From assembly GCF_900168125.1 (NCBI RefSeq), contig NZ_FUZF01000023.1:30505-94504 (forward strand): a DNA stretch of 64,000 nt. Direction: 5' to 3'. The position numbers and the translations under genes are program-made. Under the pieces are notes generated by a model. The model was given only the letters and a program-made list of their open reading frames with translations, made no database searches and was not told the origin of the DNA. Every line of letters starts with the position of its first letter. The first letter of the stretch is position 1. Below, piece after piece: positions 53,101-61,109 of this stretch. This DNA is from Sphingobacterium nematocida (GTDB taxonomy: Bacteria; Bacteroidota; Bacteroidia; Sphingobacteriales; Sphingobacteriaceae).

Positions 53101-53314
53101 TCCTTTGATGCTTTCTACTGGAGCAGGAGCTGTATCTCGTCAGACAATTGGTTGGACTGTATTCGGAGGTATGACGGCAGCTACATTCTTAGCTATCTTT
53201 ATCGTACCCGTCCTATTCGTTGTTATTACAAGAATGGCTTATGGCAAGAAAAAATTGGCTGAACTAGAAGCTGGTTTTGATGAAGAAAAGAAAAAGCAAC
53301 TGAGTGCACACTAG
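50144..53314 (+). CDS. Multidrug efflux RND pump (AcrB/MexF-type)
   Basis: This 1056-residue pump has the full RND layout of 12 helices and two large periplasmic loops. Helix 4 carries the two adjacent Asp residues of the proton relay in VLAIGIVVDDAIVVVEAV, as in AcrB. The N-terminus (SEVFIKRPITAMVISILI) and the late GLAAKNAILIVEFAK are characteristic of HAE-type drug pumps. With the adaptor and channel before it, it completes a drug exporter under the TetR regulator. A terminator follows 29 nt later. Confidence 0.94.
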   Translation: MISEVFIKRPITAMVISILITIVGVIAVSTLPISQYPSIAPPTVTVTANYTGADAQTVEQTVTTPIESQINGTPGMIYMSSNSTSNGQSQITVTFEVGTDIDIATLDVQNRVGIAEPALPEAVRRLGVTTRKANTDILMLVSLVSPKGTRDDKFLSNYANLYIKDAIMRVKGVGDVTAFGQPFSMRVWLDANKLANLKMTPSDVSSAIAEQNIRIPGGSVGGKPQESSTVFEYPVITDSDLSEVEDFENIVVKTNQDGSIVLLKDVARVELGQFNYGTSTKVNGMVSTGMMISQTPGGNAVETAEGIFSSLEKLKKSFPEDVDYVIGYETVSVVNASIESVIHTLIEALLLVTLVVFFFLQSWRATLIPVLAIPVSIVGTFIFFLAFGFSINNLTMLAFVLAIGIVVDDAIVVVEAVQHYIDNYKMSAKEATMRAMKDITAPVIAIALILSAVFVPVGFIPGMVGKLYQQFAITIAVSVMLSAFIALTLTPALCSIMLKPTSVTKDSRGLNKFFYKFNLWFEKVTYSYSKGVKKAIKATPLVLIVLLCIFIGTGWMFQVKPTGFIPSEDGGMFFAGVTLPEGSSSARTDAVLEELEKEFLKEFPEIKYVTSISGINILNRAFKPNGATLFVSLKPWKDRKRTVNEITGTIMKKYAQYSKARVLAVTPPAIPGLGASGGFSLQIQDLQTVDIKQFEATVGKFLMAANQRPEIGMAYTLFNSNSPNYKLEVNREQAKRMGVPISSIYATISSYLGSSYVNDFTKYGRNFRVVTQADVGYRMGIDDINKLYVNNVQGNPVPLGTLVSYELITMPSLINHYNIFRAIDISGGAAPGYSSGDVIKALEEVAAQTLPAGYDYQFSGLTLQEKQSGSKTLQIFALCILFVFLLLASLYESWSVPFSILLSVPLGIFGAILTLMFIPQLDNNIFAQIGLVTIIGLAAKNAILIVEFAKERVDIGMNLIEATLDAVKLRLRPIIMTSLAFILGIIPLMLSTGAGAVSRQTIGWTVFGGMTAATFLAIFIVPVLFVVITRMAYGKKKLAELEAGFDEEKKKQLSAH

Positions 53315-53342
53315 TTAATGTCCACTTAATTTTATACCTCGC

Positions 53343-53376
53343 AAAGGCCAGTACATAAAACTGGCCTTTGTTGTTT
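53343..53376 (+). terminator. Terminator of the drug efflux operon
   Basis: AAAGGCCAGT pairs perfectly with ACTGGCCTTT, with a 7-nt loop and a T-rich tail, 29 nt after the pump stop. Confidence 0.8.
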
Positions 53377-53483
53377 TAGAATGATCACAGCCCATCTCTC
53401 TATAGCTTTTCTATGAGCTTCAACCTTATCAAAAAAACTTTCTATTTCATAATCAGACACTTTGAGAAAATACATTTTTTTTC

Positions 53484-53514
53484 TTTGCTTTTTTAAGGAT
53501 TAGACCTATATTTG
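53484..53514 (+). promoter_or_regulatory. Promoter of tRNA-Leu
   Basis: TTTG (53484-53487), exactly 19 nt, then TATATTTG (53507-53514). This is the cleanest -33/-7 pair in the window and lies 26 nt before the tRNA. Confidence 0.75.
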
Positions 53515-53540
53515 CATCGTCAACAATGAAACAACAGCAT

Positions 53541-53622
53541 GCCCAGCTGGCGGAATTGGTAGACGCGTTGGTCTCAAACACCAATATCTTCGGATGTGCC
53601 GGTTCGACTCCGGCGCTGGGTA
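53541..53622 (+). tRNA. tRNA-Leu (anticodon CAA)
   Basis: The acceptor GCCCAGC pairs with GCTGGGT, with a G-U at the end. The D-arm GCGGAATTGGTAGACGC is leucine-like. The anticodon stem TTGGT/ACCAA encloses CTCAAAC with anticodon CAA. A long variable arm (TATCTTCGGATGTG) and the T-arm CCGGTTCGACTCCGG follow. The long variable arm and the D-loop fit class II tRNA-Leu. CCA is not encoded. It reads UUG codons. Confidence 0.93.
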
Positions 53623-53623
53623 C

Positions 53624-53657
53624 AAAAGCGATTCGTAATACGAATCGCTTTTTTTAT
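53624..53657 (+). terminator. Terminator of tRNA-Leu
   Basis: AAAAGCGATTCGTA pairs perfectly with TACGAATCGCTTTT and is followed by a T run. It begins 2 nt after the tRNA end. Confidence 0.85.
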
Positions 53658-53795
53658 TATTACCGATCAGAATGAGATTTAGGGGTCTTCTTATATAGAT
53701 AGAGATTCCAAAAAGAAAAAGTATCTTTATCATTATATTAACCGAAATAGTTCGTAAACCCTAGAGGCTATTTAGGTAGTAACTTCCGATAAATA

Positions 53796-56498
53796 ATGAT
53801 GAAAGTAAATAAATTATTCACCTATCTATTTTCCCTTACACTGGGATTTGCACAAACACAGGCACAAGAAGTCAGCAGTCCCCAATCTCATTTTGGATTT
53901 AACATCGGCGACGATTTTAAAATCGCAAATTACAAAGCGATGGAAAGCTATTTTCTAAAAGTAGCCTCATCATCCAACCGCGTACAGTTACAAAAAGCAG
54001 GCCTGACGGAGGAAGGTCGGCAACAATATCTTTTAATTATCTCATCTCCTGAAAACCTTGCTAATATAGAAGAGTATCGAAAAATATCACAGTCCTTGGG
54101 CCGTGCCGAAGGTCTAAGTGAGCAGGATGCGATACAACTAGCCAAGACGGGTAAACCTATTGTATGGATTGATGGGGGAATGCACTCTAATGAAACGGTA
54201 GGATCCCACCAATTGGTCGAGACACTTTATCAACTTACCTCGCGCAACGATCAGGAGATACTAACCTATCTCGATAAGGTCATCGTATTGATGTGGCATG
54301 TCAATCCCGATGGACAGGATTTACTTGCGGATTGGTATATGCAATATGAAAATCCTAAGGATCGAAACATGTCTATTCCTACATTATACCAAAAGTATGT
54401 CGGACATGATAATAACCGGGACTTCTTTATGTACAACATGAAAGAGGCGAGTAATCTGGCAAAAGTCATGTATATAGACTGGTTGCCACAAATTGTGTAC
54501 AACCATCATCAAACCTCACCCGAAGGGACAGTTGTGGCAGGTCCTCCTTACCGAGACCCTTTTAATCAGGTTTACGACCCCTTAGTCGTAAGCGGAATCG
54601 ATGGTGTGGGATTTGCCATGATAAACAGACTAAATGAAGAGGGCAAGTCCGGCTATGTGCGTATGGATCAGTCCACATTTTCTACTTGGTGGAATGGAGG
54701 GTTACGTACAGCACCTTACTTTCATAATATGATCGGTATACTGACGGAGACAACAGGTAGTCCCACCCCGTCAGAGATCCCTTTCATAGCTGAGCGACAG
54801 ATGCCAAGAAATGGTCTACCTAATCCCGTATCTCCCCAAAAGTGGCATTTTCAACAATCCATAGATTACTCTGTATCAATGAACATGGCCATATTAGACT
54901 ATGCCTCCCGAAATGGAGATAAACTGCTGTACAACTTCTACAAAATGGGCAAGAACTCCATTGAAAGAGGTAATACCGACTATTGGACGGCGTATCCACG
55001 ATATATTAACGCGCTAAAAACAGCCTACGAAAATGATGTTAAATCAAAAAAAATATCCAGCGACGGTACTTCCGCTTCTCGATCAAAAGGTATCCCAACT
55101 TCTTATGTAGACAGTCTATATCGTAACTCGGCAAACAGAGATCCTCGTAGCTATATTATTCCAGCAGACCAAGCTGACTTTGGCACAGCCTTAAAATTTG
55201 CCAATGCGCTAATCAAATCGGGGGTATATGTATACCAAGCCAACGCTAACTTTTCTGTCTCAGGCAAAAGCTATCCAAAAAATTCCATCATTATAAAAAC
55301 AAACCAAGCCTTTCGTCCACAAATCATTGATATGTTCGAGCCACAGGATCATCCCCATGATACCGAATACGAAGGTGGCCCACCCATCCGACCTTATGAT
55401 GCTGCAGGTTGGACATTAGGCATCCAAATGGGGGTACAATATGACCGTCTTTACGATGACATTGCAGGTCCTTTTGACCGGAAACCGTATGGAATAGCTC
55501 TTACTCCGCCTACCGACAAACTGCTGACCAGCCGAGGGGGATACCTTATCAACGCAAAAGCAAATGATGCGTTTTTGGTCGTTAACAAATTAATTGCAGC
55601 CGATTTAAAACCCCAACGGGATCTTGATTCAAAAGACTTTTACATAGATGCGAAACAGCAGCAACTACTCCAGAACACCATTCAAAACCTCGGACTTCGC
55701 ATCCAATCCATAAGTAAAAAGCCCAAGCGCCTAGCCCCTATAAAGCCCCTAAAAATCGGGTTGTTCGATCACTATGGTGGCTCTATGCCTTCTGGTTGGG
55801 TACGTTGGATACTGGAACAGTACGGCTTCCACTACGAATTGTTTTATCCCAAAAACATCGACAATAATGACATAAAAAAGTATGACATCTTACTGTTTGT
55901 AGGTCAGGGTATTCCTGGCAGAATGGAGGAAGCGACCAAATTCAGACTACCTGAAAGGGATCTGGTCCCTACGCAATTCTCTCATTTACTTGGTCAGGTT
56001 ACCAAAAGTAAATCTATTCCAATATTAAAGCAATACGTCCAGCAAGGTGGAAAAATATTGACCATCGGTAGTTCATCAGATCTAATATATCATTTCGATC
56101 TCCCTGTTATTGACCCTTTGTTAACAACTGATAAACAAAACAAGCCGATTCGAATAAATAGTTCTGACTATTATATACCGACTAGCATCTTGCAAGCCGA
56201 TCTAGATCTTTCGCGTACAGAAAATTTTGGCATGGATAGTAAGGTAAATATTGTCTTTAACAATAGTCCGGTCTTTAAAATCGAAAATACAGATACCTTG
56301 TATTCCTTAGGCGGTATCAACAGTAAAAAATCACTTTTGAGTGGATGGGCACATGGTCAACATTACCTGGAAGGCGTAAGCATAGGTCTAACTGCCAAAA
56401 TAGGCGACGGAAAGCTTATTGCCTTTGGTCCTGAAATTACGAACCGTGCACAAAGTCATGCGACATTCAAGCTTCTGTTCAACCAGTTGTATAATTAG
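53796..56498 (+). CDS. M14 family zinc carboxypeptidase-like exported protein
   Basis: This 900-residue protein has a signal peptide ending QTQAQE and an M14 metallopeptidase domain. The zinc pair is H130 and E133 in GGMHSNETVG, and the third ligand is in YNHHQTSPEG. The later third may be a glutamine-amidotransferase-like or accessory domain (KIGLFDHYGGSMPSGWVRWI). Many Bacteroidota secrete such large M14 proteins; the substrate is not known. ATG at 53796 and 53799 are both possible. It is a single gene. Confidence 0.85.
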   Translation: MMKVNKLFTYLFSLTLGFAQTQAQEVSSPQSHFGFNIGDDFKIANYKAMESYFLKVASSSNRVQLQKAGLTEEGRQQYLLIISSPENLANIEEYRKISQSLGRAEGLSEQDAIQLAKTGKPIVWIDGGMHSNETVGSHQLVETLYQLTSRNDQEILTYLDKVIVLMWHVNPDGQDLLADWYMQYENPKDRNMSIPTLYQKYVGHDNNRDFFMYNMKEASNLAKVMYIDWLPQIVYNHHQTSPEGTVVAGPPYRDPFNQVYDPLVVSGIDGVGFAMINRLNEEGKSGYVRMDQSTFSTWWNGGLRTAPYFHNMIGILTETTGSPTPSEIPFIAERQMPRNGLPNPVSPQKWHFQQSIDYSVSMNMAILDYASRNGDKLLYNFYKMGKNSIERGNTDYWTAYPRYINALKTAYENDVKSKKISSDGTSASRSKGIPTSYVDSLYRNSANRDPRSYIIPADQADFGTALKFANALIKSGVYVYQANANFSVSGKSYPKNSIIIKTNQAFRPQIIDMFEPQDHPHDTEYEGGPPIRPYDAAGWTLGIQMGVQYDRLYDDIAGPFDRKPYGIALTPPTDKLLTSRGGYLINAKANDAFLVVNKLIAADLKPQRDLDSKDFYIDAKQQQLLQNTIQNLGLRIQSISKKPKRLAPIKPLKIGLFDHYGGSMPSGWVRWILEQYGFHYELFYPKNIDNNDIKKYDILLFVGQGIPGRMEEATKFRLPERDLVPTQFSHLLGQVTKSKSIPILKQYVQQGGKILTIGSSSDLIYHFDLPVIDPLLTTDKQNKPIRINSSDYYIPTSILQADLDLSRTENFGMDSKVNIVFNNSPVFKIENTDTLYSLGGINSKKSLLSGWAHGQHYLEGVSIGLTAKIGDGKLIAFGPEITNRAQSHATFKLLFNQLYN

Positions 56499-56510
56499 TC
56501 CGAACGGTTA

Positions 56511-56546
56511 CAAAAACGGGGCAATAGTTTCAAAACTATTGCCCCG
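56511..56546 (-). terminator. Terminator downstream of the AAA ATPase gene
   Basis: A 14-bp stem CGGGGCAATAGTTT/AAACTATTGCCCCG is followed by a T run only on the minus strand, about 60 nt beyond the ATPase stop. It lies about 18 nt after the stop of the convergent M14 gene. Confidence 0.75.
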
Positions 56547-56605
56547 CTGCACTTCAAGCATGGATCTATTGAATCTGCATGAAGATATCTACCTACAGAT
56601 AAAAG

Positions 56606-57346
56606 CTACACTTCCAAGGCTTCAGCCTCTAATAGCACTTCGCTATTTTCAAGTTGTTGAATCAAATTGTACTTAGCCTGCGTAAATGCGTAGTCCTTAG
56701 CTTCCGCAAAAGATATACTGTACTTACGTTCGACACCATCCACAACCTGTTCAGGAAGTTTTCGCAATAGTGTATCATAATATTCATCCAGTACATTTGA
56801 TGCGGGCAGTGTGTATTCGACCTGTATCTGAAAACGTCGAAGGATGGCCTTATCGATAACTTCAATATGATTGGTCGCACAGATCAATAATGCCTTTTCT
56901 GGATAGTAATCGATCAACTGTATTAATGTATTGACAAGACGACGTATCTCACCGACATCTTTATCTTCACTCATACGGGATTTTCCAATCTGATCAAATT
57001 CGTCTAGAAAAAGAACCGCTTGATCACGACCCGCTTTATCAAAAACCTGTTTTAGATGCTGGGAGGTCTCTCCGATCTTGGCACTGATTACATTACTGAG
57101 ATTAAGAATATAGATCGGTTTATTCAATGCATTTGCCAAAGCTTTGGCTGTTGAGGTTTTACCACAGCCAGAAGCACCATACAATAAGATTTTATTATTT
57201 ACAGGTAGTTCATAGCCCTGCAATACATCCAGATACTTATGCTCTTTCAATAAATGATCTAATTGCGTTCTACTCTCATGCGTTAGGATGATGTCATCTA
57301 AAGAAACTGCTTCCTTTTTTGTTATCAATAAATCAGCTATATTCAT
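56606..57346 (-). CDS. Stand-alone AAA ATPase
   Basis: This 246-residue ATPase has Walker A GASGCGKT (57-64), Walker B VLFLDEFDQIG (D115-E116) and a sensor-1 Asn (ICATNHIEVID). Arg residues typical of an arginine finger follow in RRFQIQ. It is close to the single AAA module of FtsH or Vps4-like ATPases but has no attached protease or substrate domain. No partner gene is nearby on the same strand. It may act as a small chaperone or remodeler with a distant partner. Confidence 0.8.
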   Translation of the reverse strand: MNIADLLITKKEAVSLDDIILTHESRTQLDHLLKEHKYLDVLQGYELPVNNKILLYGASGCGKTSTAKALANALNKPIYILNLSNVISAKIGETSQHLKQVFDKAGRDQAVLFLDEFDQIGKSRMSEDKDVGEIRRLVNTLIQLIDYYPEKALLICATNHIEVIDKAILRRFQIQVEYTLPASNVLDEYYDTLLRKLPEQVVDGVERKYSISFAEAKDYAFTQAKYNLIQQLENSEVLLEAEALEV

Positions 57347-57370
57347 TCTACTATATGGGCTTTTTTACGA

Positions 57371-57378
57371 CAAAGGTA
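57371..57378 (-). promoter_or_regulatory. -7 box of the AAA ATPase gene
   Basis: The minus strand reads TACCTTTG, matching TAnnTTTG, 24 nt before the ATG at 57346. The rest of the gap to 57547 holds T and A runs but no other motif I recognise. Confidence 0.5.
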
Positions 57379-57547
57379 CAAACTTTAAAAATTTGTATAC
57401 TCTCTTACAAAGATGAGTAACATTGATAATACGTTCATCCTCCAGTTTCTCATTTTTTTTTGTAGTCCAATCTTTAAAAAGTTGTAACCTTTTACCCTCT
57501 CATCTACTCTATGATAATAGACAGGTAAACAATTTATAAGGAGAACT

Positions 57548-57958
57548 ATGTTACAGATCTACGAAAATATTTATCCAGACCTCACCAATGGTAAGACAGA
57601 GAATACAGTTATGATTTCTCTAGAAGCCAGTAGCTCCTGTGAGATTAGTAAAAATGATATTGTACATTCTCTTCAAGGAATAGGTATAATTGTTAATAGT
57701 ATAGACTTTACACCTACCAAAACCTTAAGATCTTCCACATTACATGATTCGCTAAATGCAGCAGTTACCCTCCGTACAAGACTGTCTCAAGGTGAATTAT
57801 CGAAGGAATTAAAGCAAATTGGAAAGTACCTGAAAAACATAAAACTTTCTGTTATTACCTTTAATAAGGTAATAATTAACAAGAGAAAAGTGATCGAGAC
57901 ACTATCATTATTAGATTATATCAAACAGTTACAACCCGATATCTTTTCTTGGGATTAA
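57548..57958 (+). CDS. Unrecognised 136-residue protein
   Basis: I do not recognise this protein. It has no signal peptide, membrane span or catalytic motif. The first half (YPDLTNGKTENTVMISLEAS) may be a beta-rich start and the second half, from about 70, is helical and basic (RTRLSQGELSKELKQIGKYL). A clear AAGGAG ribosome site 5-10 nt before the ATG supports translation. It lies between a divergent AAA gene and an ECF sigma gene, with 120 nt to the latter, so no operon is implied. Confidence 0.6.
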   Translation: MLQIYENIYPDLTNGKTENTVMISLEASSSCEISKNDIVHSLQGIGIIVNSIDFTPTKTLRSSTLHDSLNAAVTLRTRLSQGELSKELKQIGKYLKNIKLSVITFNKVIINKRKVIETLSLLDYIKQLQPDIFSWD

Positions 57959-58041
57959 CAAGACCTAGTCATTAGCTCATTGCTGTTAAGAAACACGACT
58001 AATATTTAGCCCTTTAGATGGGATTCCTGTCAAAATCTGCT

Positions 58042-58049
58042 TATTTTTG
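58042..58049 (+). promoter_or_regulatory. -7 box of the ECF sigma gene
   Basis: TATTTTTG matches TAnnTTTG and lies 29 nt before the ATG at 58079. Confidence 0.5.
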
Positions 58050-58078
58050 AGTTGAAAAACTTAACATCAATTTACACT

Positions 58079-58744
58079 ATGGAGCAATTTAATGACCTTC
58101 TCGAAGGTGACCTTATCGACCGTATTTTAGCTGGTGACAACCGCCTGTACGAGTTGATCGTAAGACGATTTAACCCTTACCTTTACAAAATAGGGCGTTC
58201 TTACAACTACAATCATGAAGACACGCAAGACCTTATGCAGGACAGTTTTATTGACGCCTTTAAAGGCTTAGCGACATTTGAAGGGCGTGCTCAATTCAAA
58301 TCTTGGATTATACGGATTATGTTGAATAATTGCCACCGTAAACGCGAAAAATCGAGCTTTAAGAACGAGATCAGTATGGAAATCGATGATAACTCGAAAC
58401 CCATGTTCAACCATTCGATCAATGACACGAACACCATTCTACAACAGCACGAACTCCGCCACGTTATTGAAGAATCGTTGTCCCGGATTCCATTAGAGTA
58501 TCGTATCGTGTTCTCCTTACGCGAAATAAACGGGCTAGATATAGCTGAAACCGCCAGTCTACTTGATATCAGCGAGGCTAATGTTAAGGTGAGGCTCAAT
58601 CGCGCCAAAGACAAGCTCCGTAAAGAAATAGAAAAAAGCTACACGCCCTCAGAACTATTCGAATTCAACTTGATTTACTGCAATAACGTAGTGGAACAGG
58701 TCTTCCGTGCTATTAATGACCATGCTCTACACAAAGTGATTTAA
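58079..58744 (+). CDS. Sigma-70 family (ECF-type) RNA polymerase sigma factor
   Basis: This 221-residue sigma factor has region 2 (ELIVRRFNPYLYKIGRSY then HEDTQDLMQDSFIDAFKG) and region 4 (SRIPLEYRIVFSLREINGLD then DIAETASLLDISEANVKVRLN). Region 1.1 and region 3 are absent, as in ECF types. An in-frame TTG at 58052 would add nine residues. I chose the ATG. No anti-sigma factor gene is next to it, so its control cannot be read here. A repeat-filled gap follows. Confidence 0.88.
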   Translation: MEQFNDLLEGDLIDRILAGDNRLYELIVRRFNPYLYKIGRSYNYNHEDTQDLMQDSFIDAFKGLATFEGRAQFKSWIIRIMLNNCHRKREKSSFKNEISMEIDDNSKPMFNHSINDTNTILQQHELRHVIEESLSRIPLEYRIVFSLREINGLDIAETASLLDISEANVKVRLNRAKDKLRKEIEKSYTPSELFEFNLIYCNNVVEQVFRAINDHALHKVI

Positions 58745-58749
58745 ACTAA

Positions 58750-58872
58750 AAAACTTCCATGATTCCATTGAATTACAAACAGAGATAAACTGAACCCGAT
58801 CGTGTCTGGTGAGCTCTTGAATGCCAATAATAAAGAACAATGTTATGAAAAAAGTTTTTGATGTCCATTAAA
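58750..58872 (+). repeat. Dispersed intergenic repeat, copy 3a
   Basis: This aligns with 46654-46780, keeping AACTTCCATGATTCC at its start, CTGGTGAGCTCTTGAATGCC in the middle and TTATGAAAAA..TTTGATG near the end. The perfect palindrome is lost. One base is inserted relative to the other copy. No ORF remains. Confidence 0.65.
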
Positions 58873-58904
58873 CCGTACGAAGTCAGATCATTGATGCGAC
58901 AAAG

Positions 58905-59090
58905 AGTTAAAACGAATCAATAATACGGACACTTTCAGAAAAAACTTTCATGATCCCTCTGGATCACCAACAGGCATGAAAGTTCTTGATGGCCTTTGAA
59001 AACAGACACTTTCAAAAAAAGGAAGCGGTAAAATCGGGGAGAAAATACCGCATTCCGCATCTACCATTATAAAATCATACTGAATCGTAT
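58905..59090 (+). repeat. Dispersed intergenic repeat, copy 3b with GGGGAG hairpin
   Basis: This begins with AGTTAAAACGAATCAATAAT, shared with 5881-5900. An AACTTTCATGATCC..GGATCACC stretch follows, then TTCTTGATGGCCTT, shared with 46766-46780. A hairpin with a GGGGAG loop (59021-59056) and an ACCATTATAAAATC box (59062-59075) end it. The order is the same as in the 46.6 kb copy. The gap 58745-59108 is wholly repeat material. Confidence 0.65.
59021..59056 (+). other. Hairpin with GGGGAG loop, copy 2
   Basis: GGAAGCGGTA pairs with TACCGC-TTCC (one A bulged) around AAATCGGGGAGAAAA. The loop core CGGGGAGAA is shared with 46799-46831, but the stem sequence differs throughout. Confidence 0.65.
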
Positions 59091-59108
59091 GATAAAAAAC
59101 TGAGCTAA

Positions 59109-61067
59109 TTAATAAGCAAGCACTTCGACTTCTGTCCGTCTGTTTGCCTGGTGTTCTTCTGGCGTACATTTCACACCATTTGCACATTTATTTACCAATC
59201 GCGTCTCGCCGTATCCTTTGGCAACCATCCGATCCCCGTCTATACCTTTGCTGACTATATAATCAACGGCAGACTGAGCCCTCTTTTGTGACAACTTCAT
59301 ATTATAACTATCAGAGCCCCGACTATCCGTATGACTTGAAAGTTCGATTTTCAATGTTGGATTATTTCGCATCGTAGCGACCAATTTGTCTAGGATTAAA
59401 GCGGCGTCAGGTCTAATATTATGCTTATCGAAATCGTAATAAATATTTTCTAAGACAAATTTTTCACCCACTTTATTTACAGGTTGAAGATTCAAAGTAA
59501 CTCTAATCGTTGTATCTTGTTTTGGAAAAACAGCGTTAACCAATGCACTATCGGCCATATATCCTTCCTTTTCACCATACACTTTATAAGCTAATCCCTT
59601 GTCCAGATCAAAATTTATGGTACCATTTCCATCGGTACTTCCTCTAGCAACAACATTCTTTTGATCGTACAGCATAACTACAGACTGTTCCAAAATATCG
59701 CCTGTTTTTTTATCTTTCACAATCGTAATCAACTCAATATTTAACCGAGGTTTTGTCAGCGTAAAGGAATATATATCATCAGACCCCACTCCTCCTAAAC
59801 GATTGGATGATAGATACCCCATCGTATGATTGTCATCATCCATACTGTTTACAAAAGCAAAGTCATCAGAAGCTGAGTTTACCGGATATCCCATGTTGAT
59901 AGGTTTTGAAAAACTAGATTTAGCACCTTTCGCTTTAAAAATATCCAATCCGCCCATACCTATATGGCCTGTACTGGAGAAATAGAGATTATCTCCCTCT
60001 ATCGCAGGGAACATTTCATCGCCTGTAGTATTAATCTGACTACCTGCATTTTGAGGAGCTCCCCAGGTGCCGTCGCTCTGCAATTCGGAATACCAAATAT
60101 CGACACCTCCCTGTCCACCCGGCATATCTGAAGCATAATAAAGAACCGTTTCATCTTTATTTAATGCAGCATGTCCCAGTGAATACTCTTTTACATTATT
60201 GAAAGGAAAGTTCCCCTCTACCCAAGCGTCTCCATTTTTCTTGTAAATGCTTAGTTCCAAGTTCTGCTTTTTCCAACGTTGCGAGTTAGCCTTGTACTTT
60301 TGCGCATCTTTACCTGCATAGGTACGTGTTAAAAACAACCTATCATTTGCTAAGTTTACGGCGACAGGTCCTACATGATAAGTAGAATTATTAAATGCTT
60401 CTGTCATCAGGTTAGGATAATTCAGACTCCCGTCCATACGCCGCTCGGCCGAATATACTTTCAGATAGGCCTGCCCAGTCATCCCACCCTTCTCCTTTAA
60501 CAAACTATTGGGTTCGGCGGCATATAAAGCTCCGTTTGCCGTTGGGGTAAGCCCAAATTCGGCCAGTGCGGTATTTACTGCCTGCTCATTCTTTATCTGA
60601 TGTTTAGTAGGGTGTTGCATCCAGTAAGCCGCAGAATCAGCACCGATAATAGCGCGATCTATTTCTTGACTAGCTCCATACTTGCTGATATACTTTCCAT
60701 ATTGTTCTTTCGCCTCTGGGTATTTTCCCTGTTGCTTTAATACTTCTGCATATTTCAAATGAGCATCCTTACTAGCATCACTTAACATGACCACTCTAGA
60801 AAACCAATTCTCTGCCAGGTCGTAACGCTTTATATAATAATAGCTCTCGGCCAGCCGCTCCATATCCAACGTCTTCGGATTCTTTTTATCCAACACTAAT
60901 TCTTCGTAGGACTGTGCTGCATTAGCATATTCCATTCTCAAAAACTCCTGCTCGGCCCGAGCCTTCCGTCCTGGTTGCTCTTGCGCCAAAATAGGCTTTA
61001 TATTTAGAGCTAGTAATAAAACTAAAGCTCCTATTCCCTTGTAATATCTTCTGTTCATATGTTTCAC
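59109..61067 (-). CDS. OmpA-family protein with TPR and PD40/WD40-like repeats
   Basis: This 652-residue exported protein has a signal peptide ending ILAQEQ and TPR helices at about 35-150. A beta-propeller-like PD40 region (ALNKDETVLYYASDMPGGQG) follows. A carboxypeptidase-regulatory-like or PEGA-type domain precedes a C-terminal OmpA peptidoglycan-binding domain (IYYDFDKHNIRPDAALILDK). It resembles the OmpA-like proteins that accompany PorP/SprF in Bacteroidota and may help anchor the secreted adhesin or the secretion machine. It is 42 nt downstream of the PorP/SprF gene. Confidence 0.85.
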   Translation of the reverse strand: MKHMNRRYYKGIGALVLLLALNIKPILAQEQPGRKARAEQEFLRMEYANAAQSYEELVLDKKNPKTLDMERLAESYYYIKRYDLAENWFSRVVMLSDASKDAHLKYAEVLKQQGKYPEAKEQYGKYISKYGASQEIDRAIIGADSAAYWMQHPTKHQIKNEQAVNTALAEFGLTPTANGALYAAEPNSLLKEKGGMTGQAYLKVYSAERRMDGSLNYPNLMTEAFNNSTYHVGPVAVNLANDRLFLTRTYAGKDAQKYKANSQRWKKQNLELSIYKKNGDAWVEGNFPFNNVKEYSLGHAALNKDETVLYYASDMPGGQGGVDIWYSELQSDGTWGAPQNAGSQINTTGDEMFPAIEGDNLYFSSTGHIGMGGLDIFKAKGAKSSFSKPINMGYPVNSASDDFAFVNSMDDDNHTMGYLSSNRLGGVGSDDIYSFTLTKPRLNIELITIVKDKKTGDILEQSVVMLYDQKNVVARGSTDGNGTINFDLDKGLAYKVYGEKEGYMADSALVNAVFPKQDTTIRVTLNLQPVNKVGEKFVLENIYYDFDKHNIRPDAALILDKLVATMRNNPTLKIELSSHTDSRGSDSYNMKLSQKRAQSAVDYIVSKGIDGDRMVAKGYGETRLVNKCANGVKCTPEEHQANRRTEVEVLAY

Positions 61068-61109
61068 AATTTGTAGTTATCTAACTAGGTTTTGTTATCC
61101 TTAATGATC

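Noticed and set aside
57959..58078. Operon of the unknown gene with the sigma factor
   Set aside because: A gap of 120 nt with a separate -7 box for the sigma gene argues against it.
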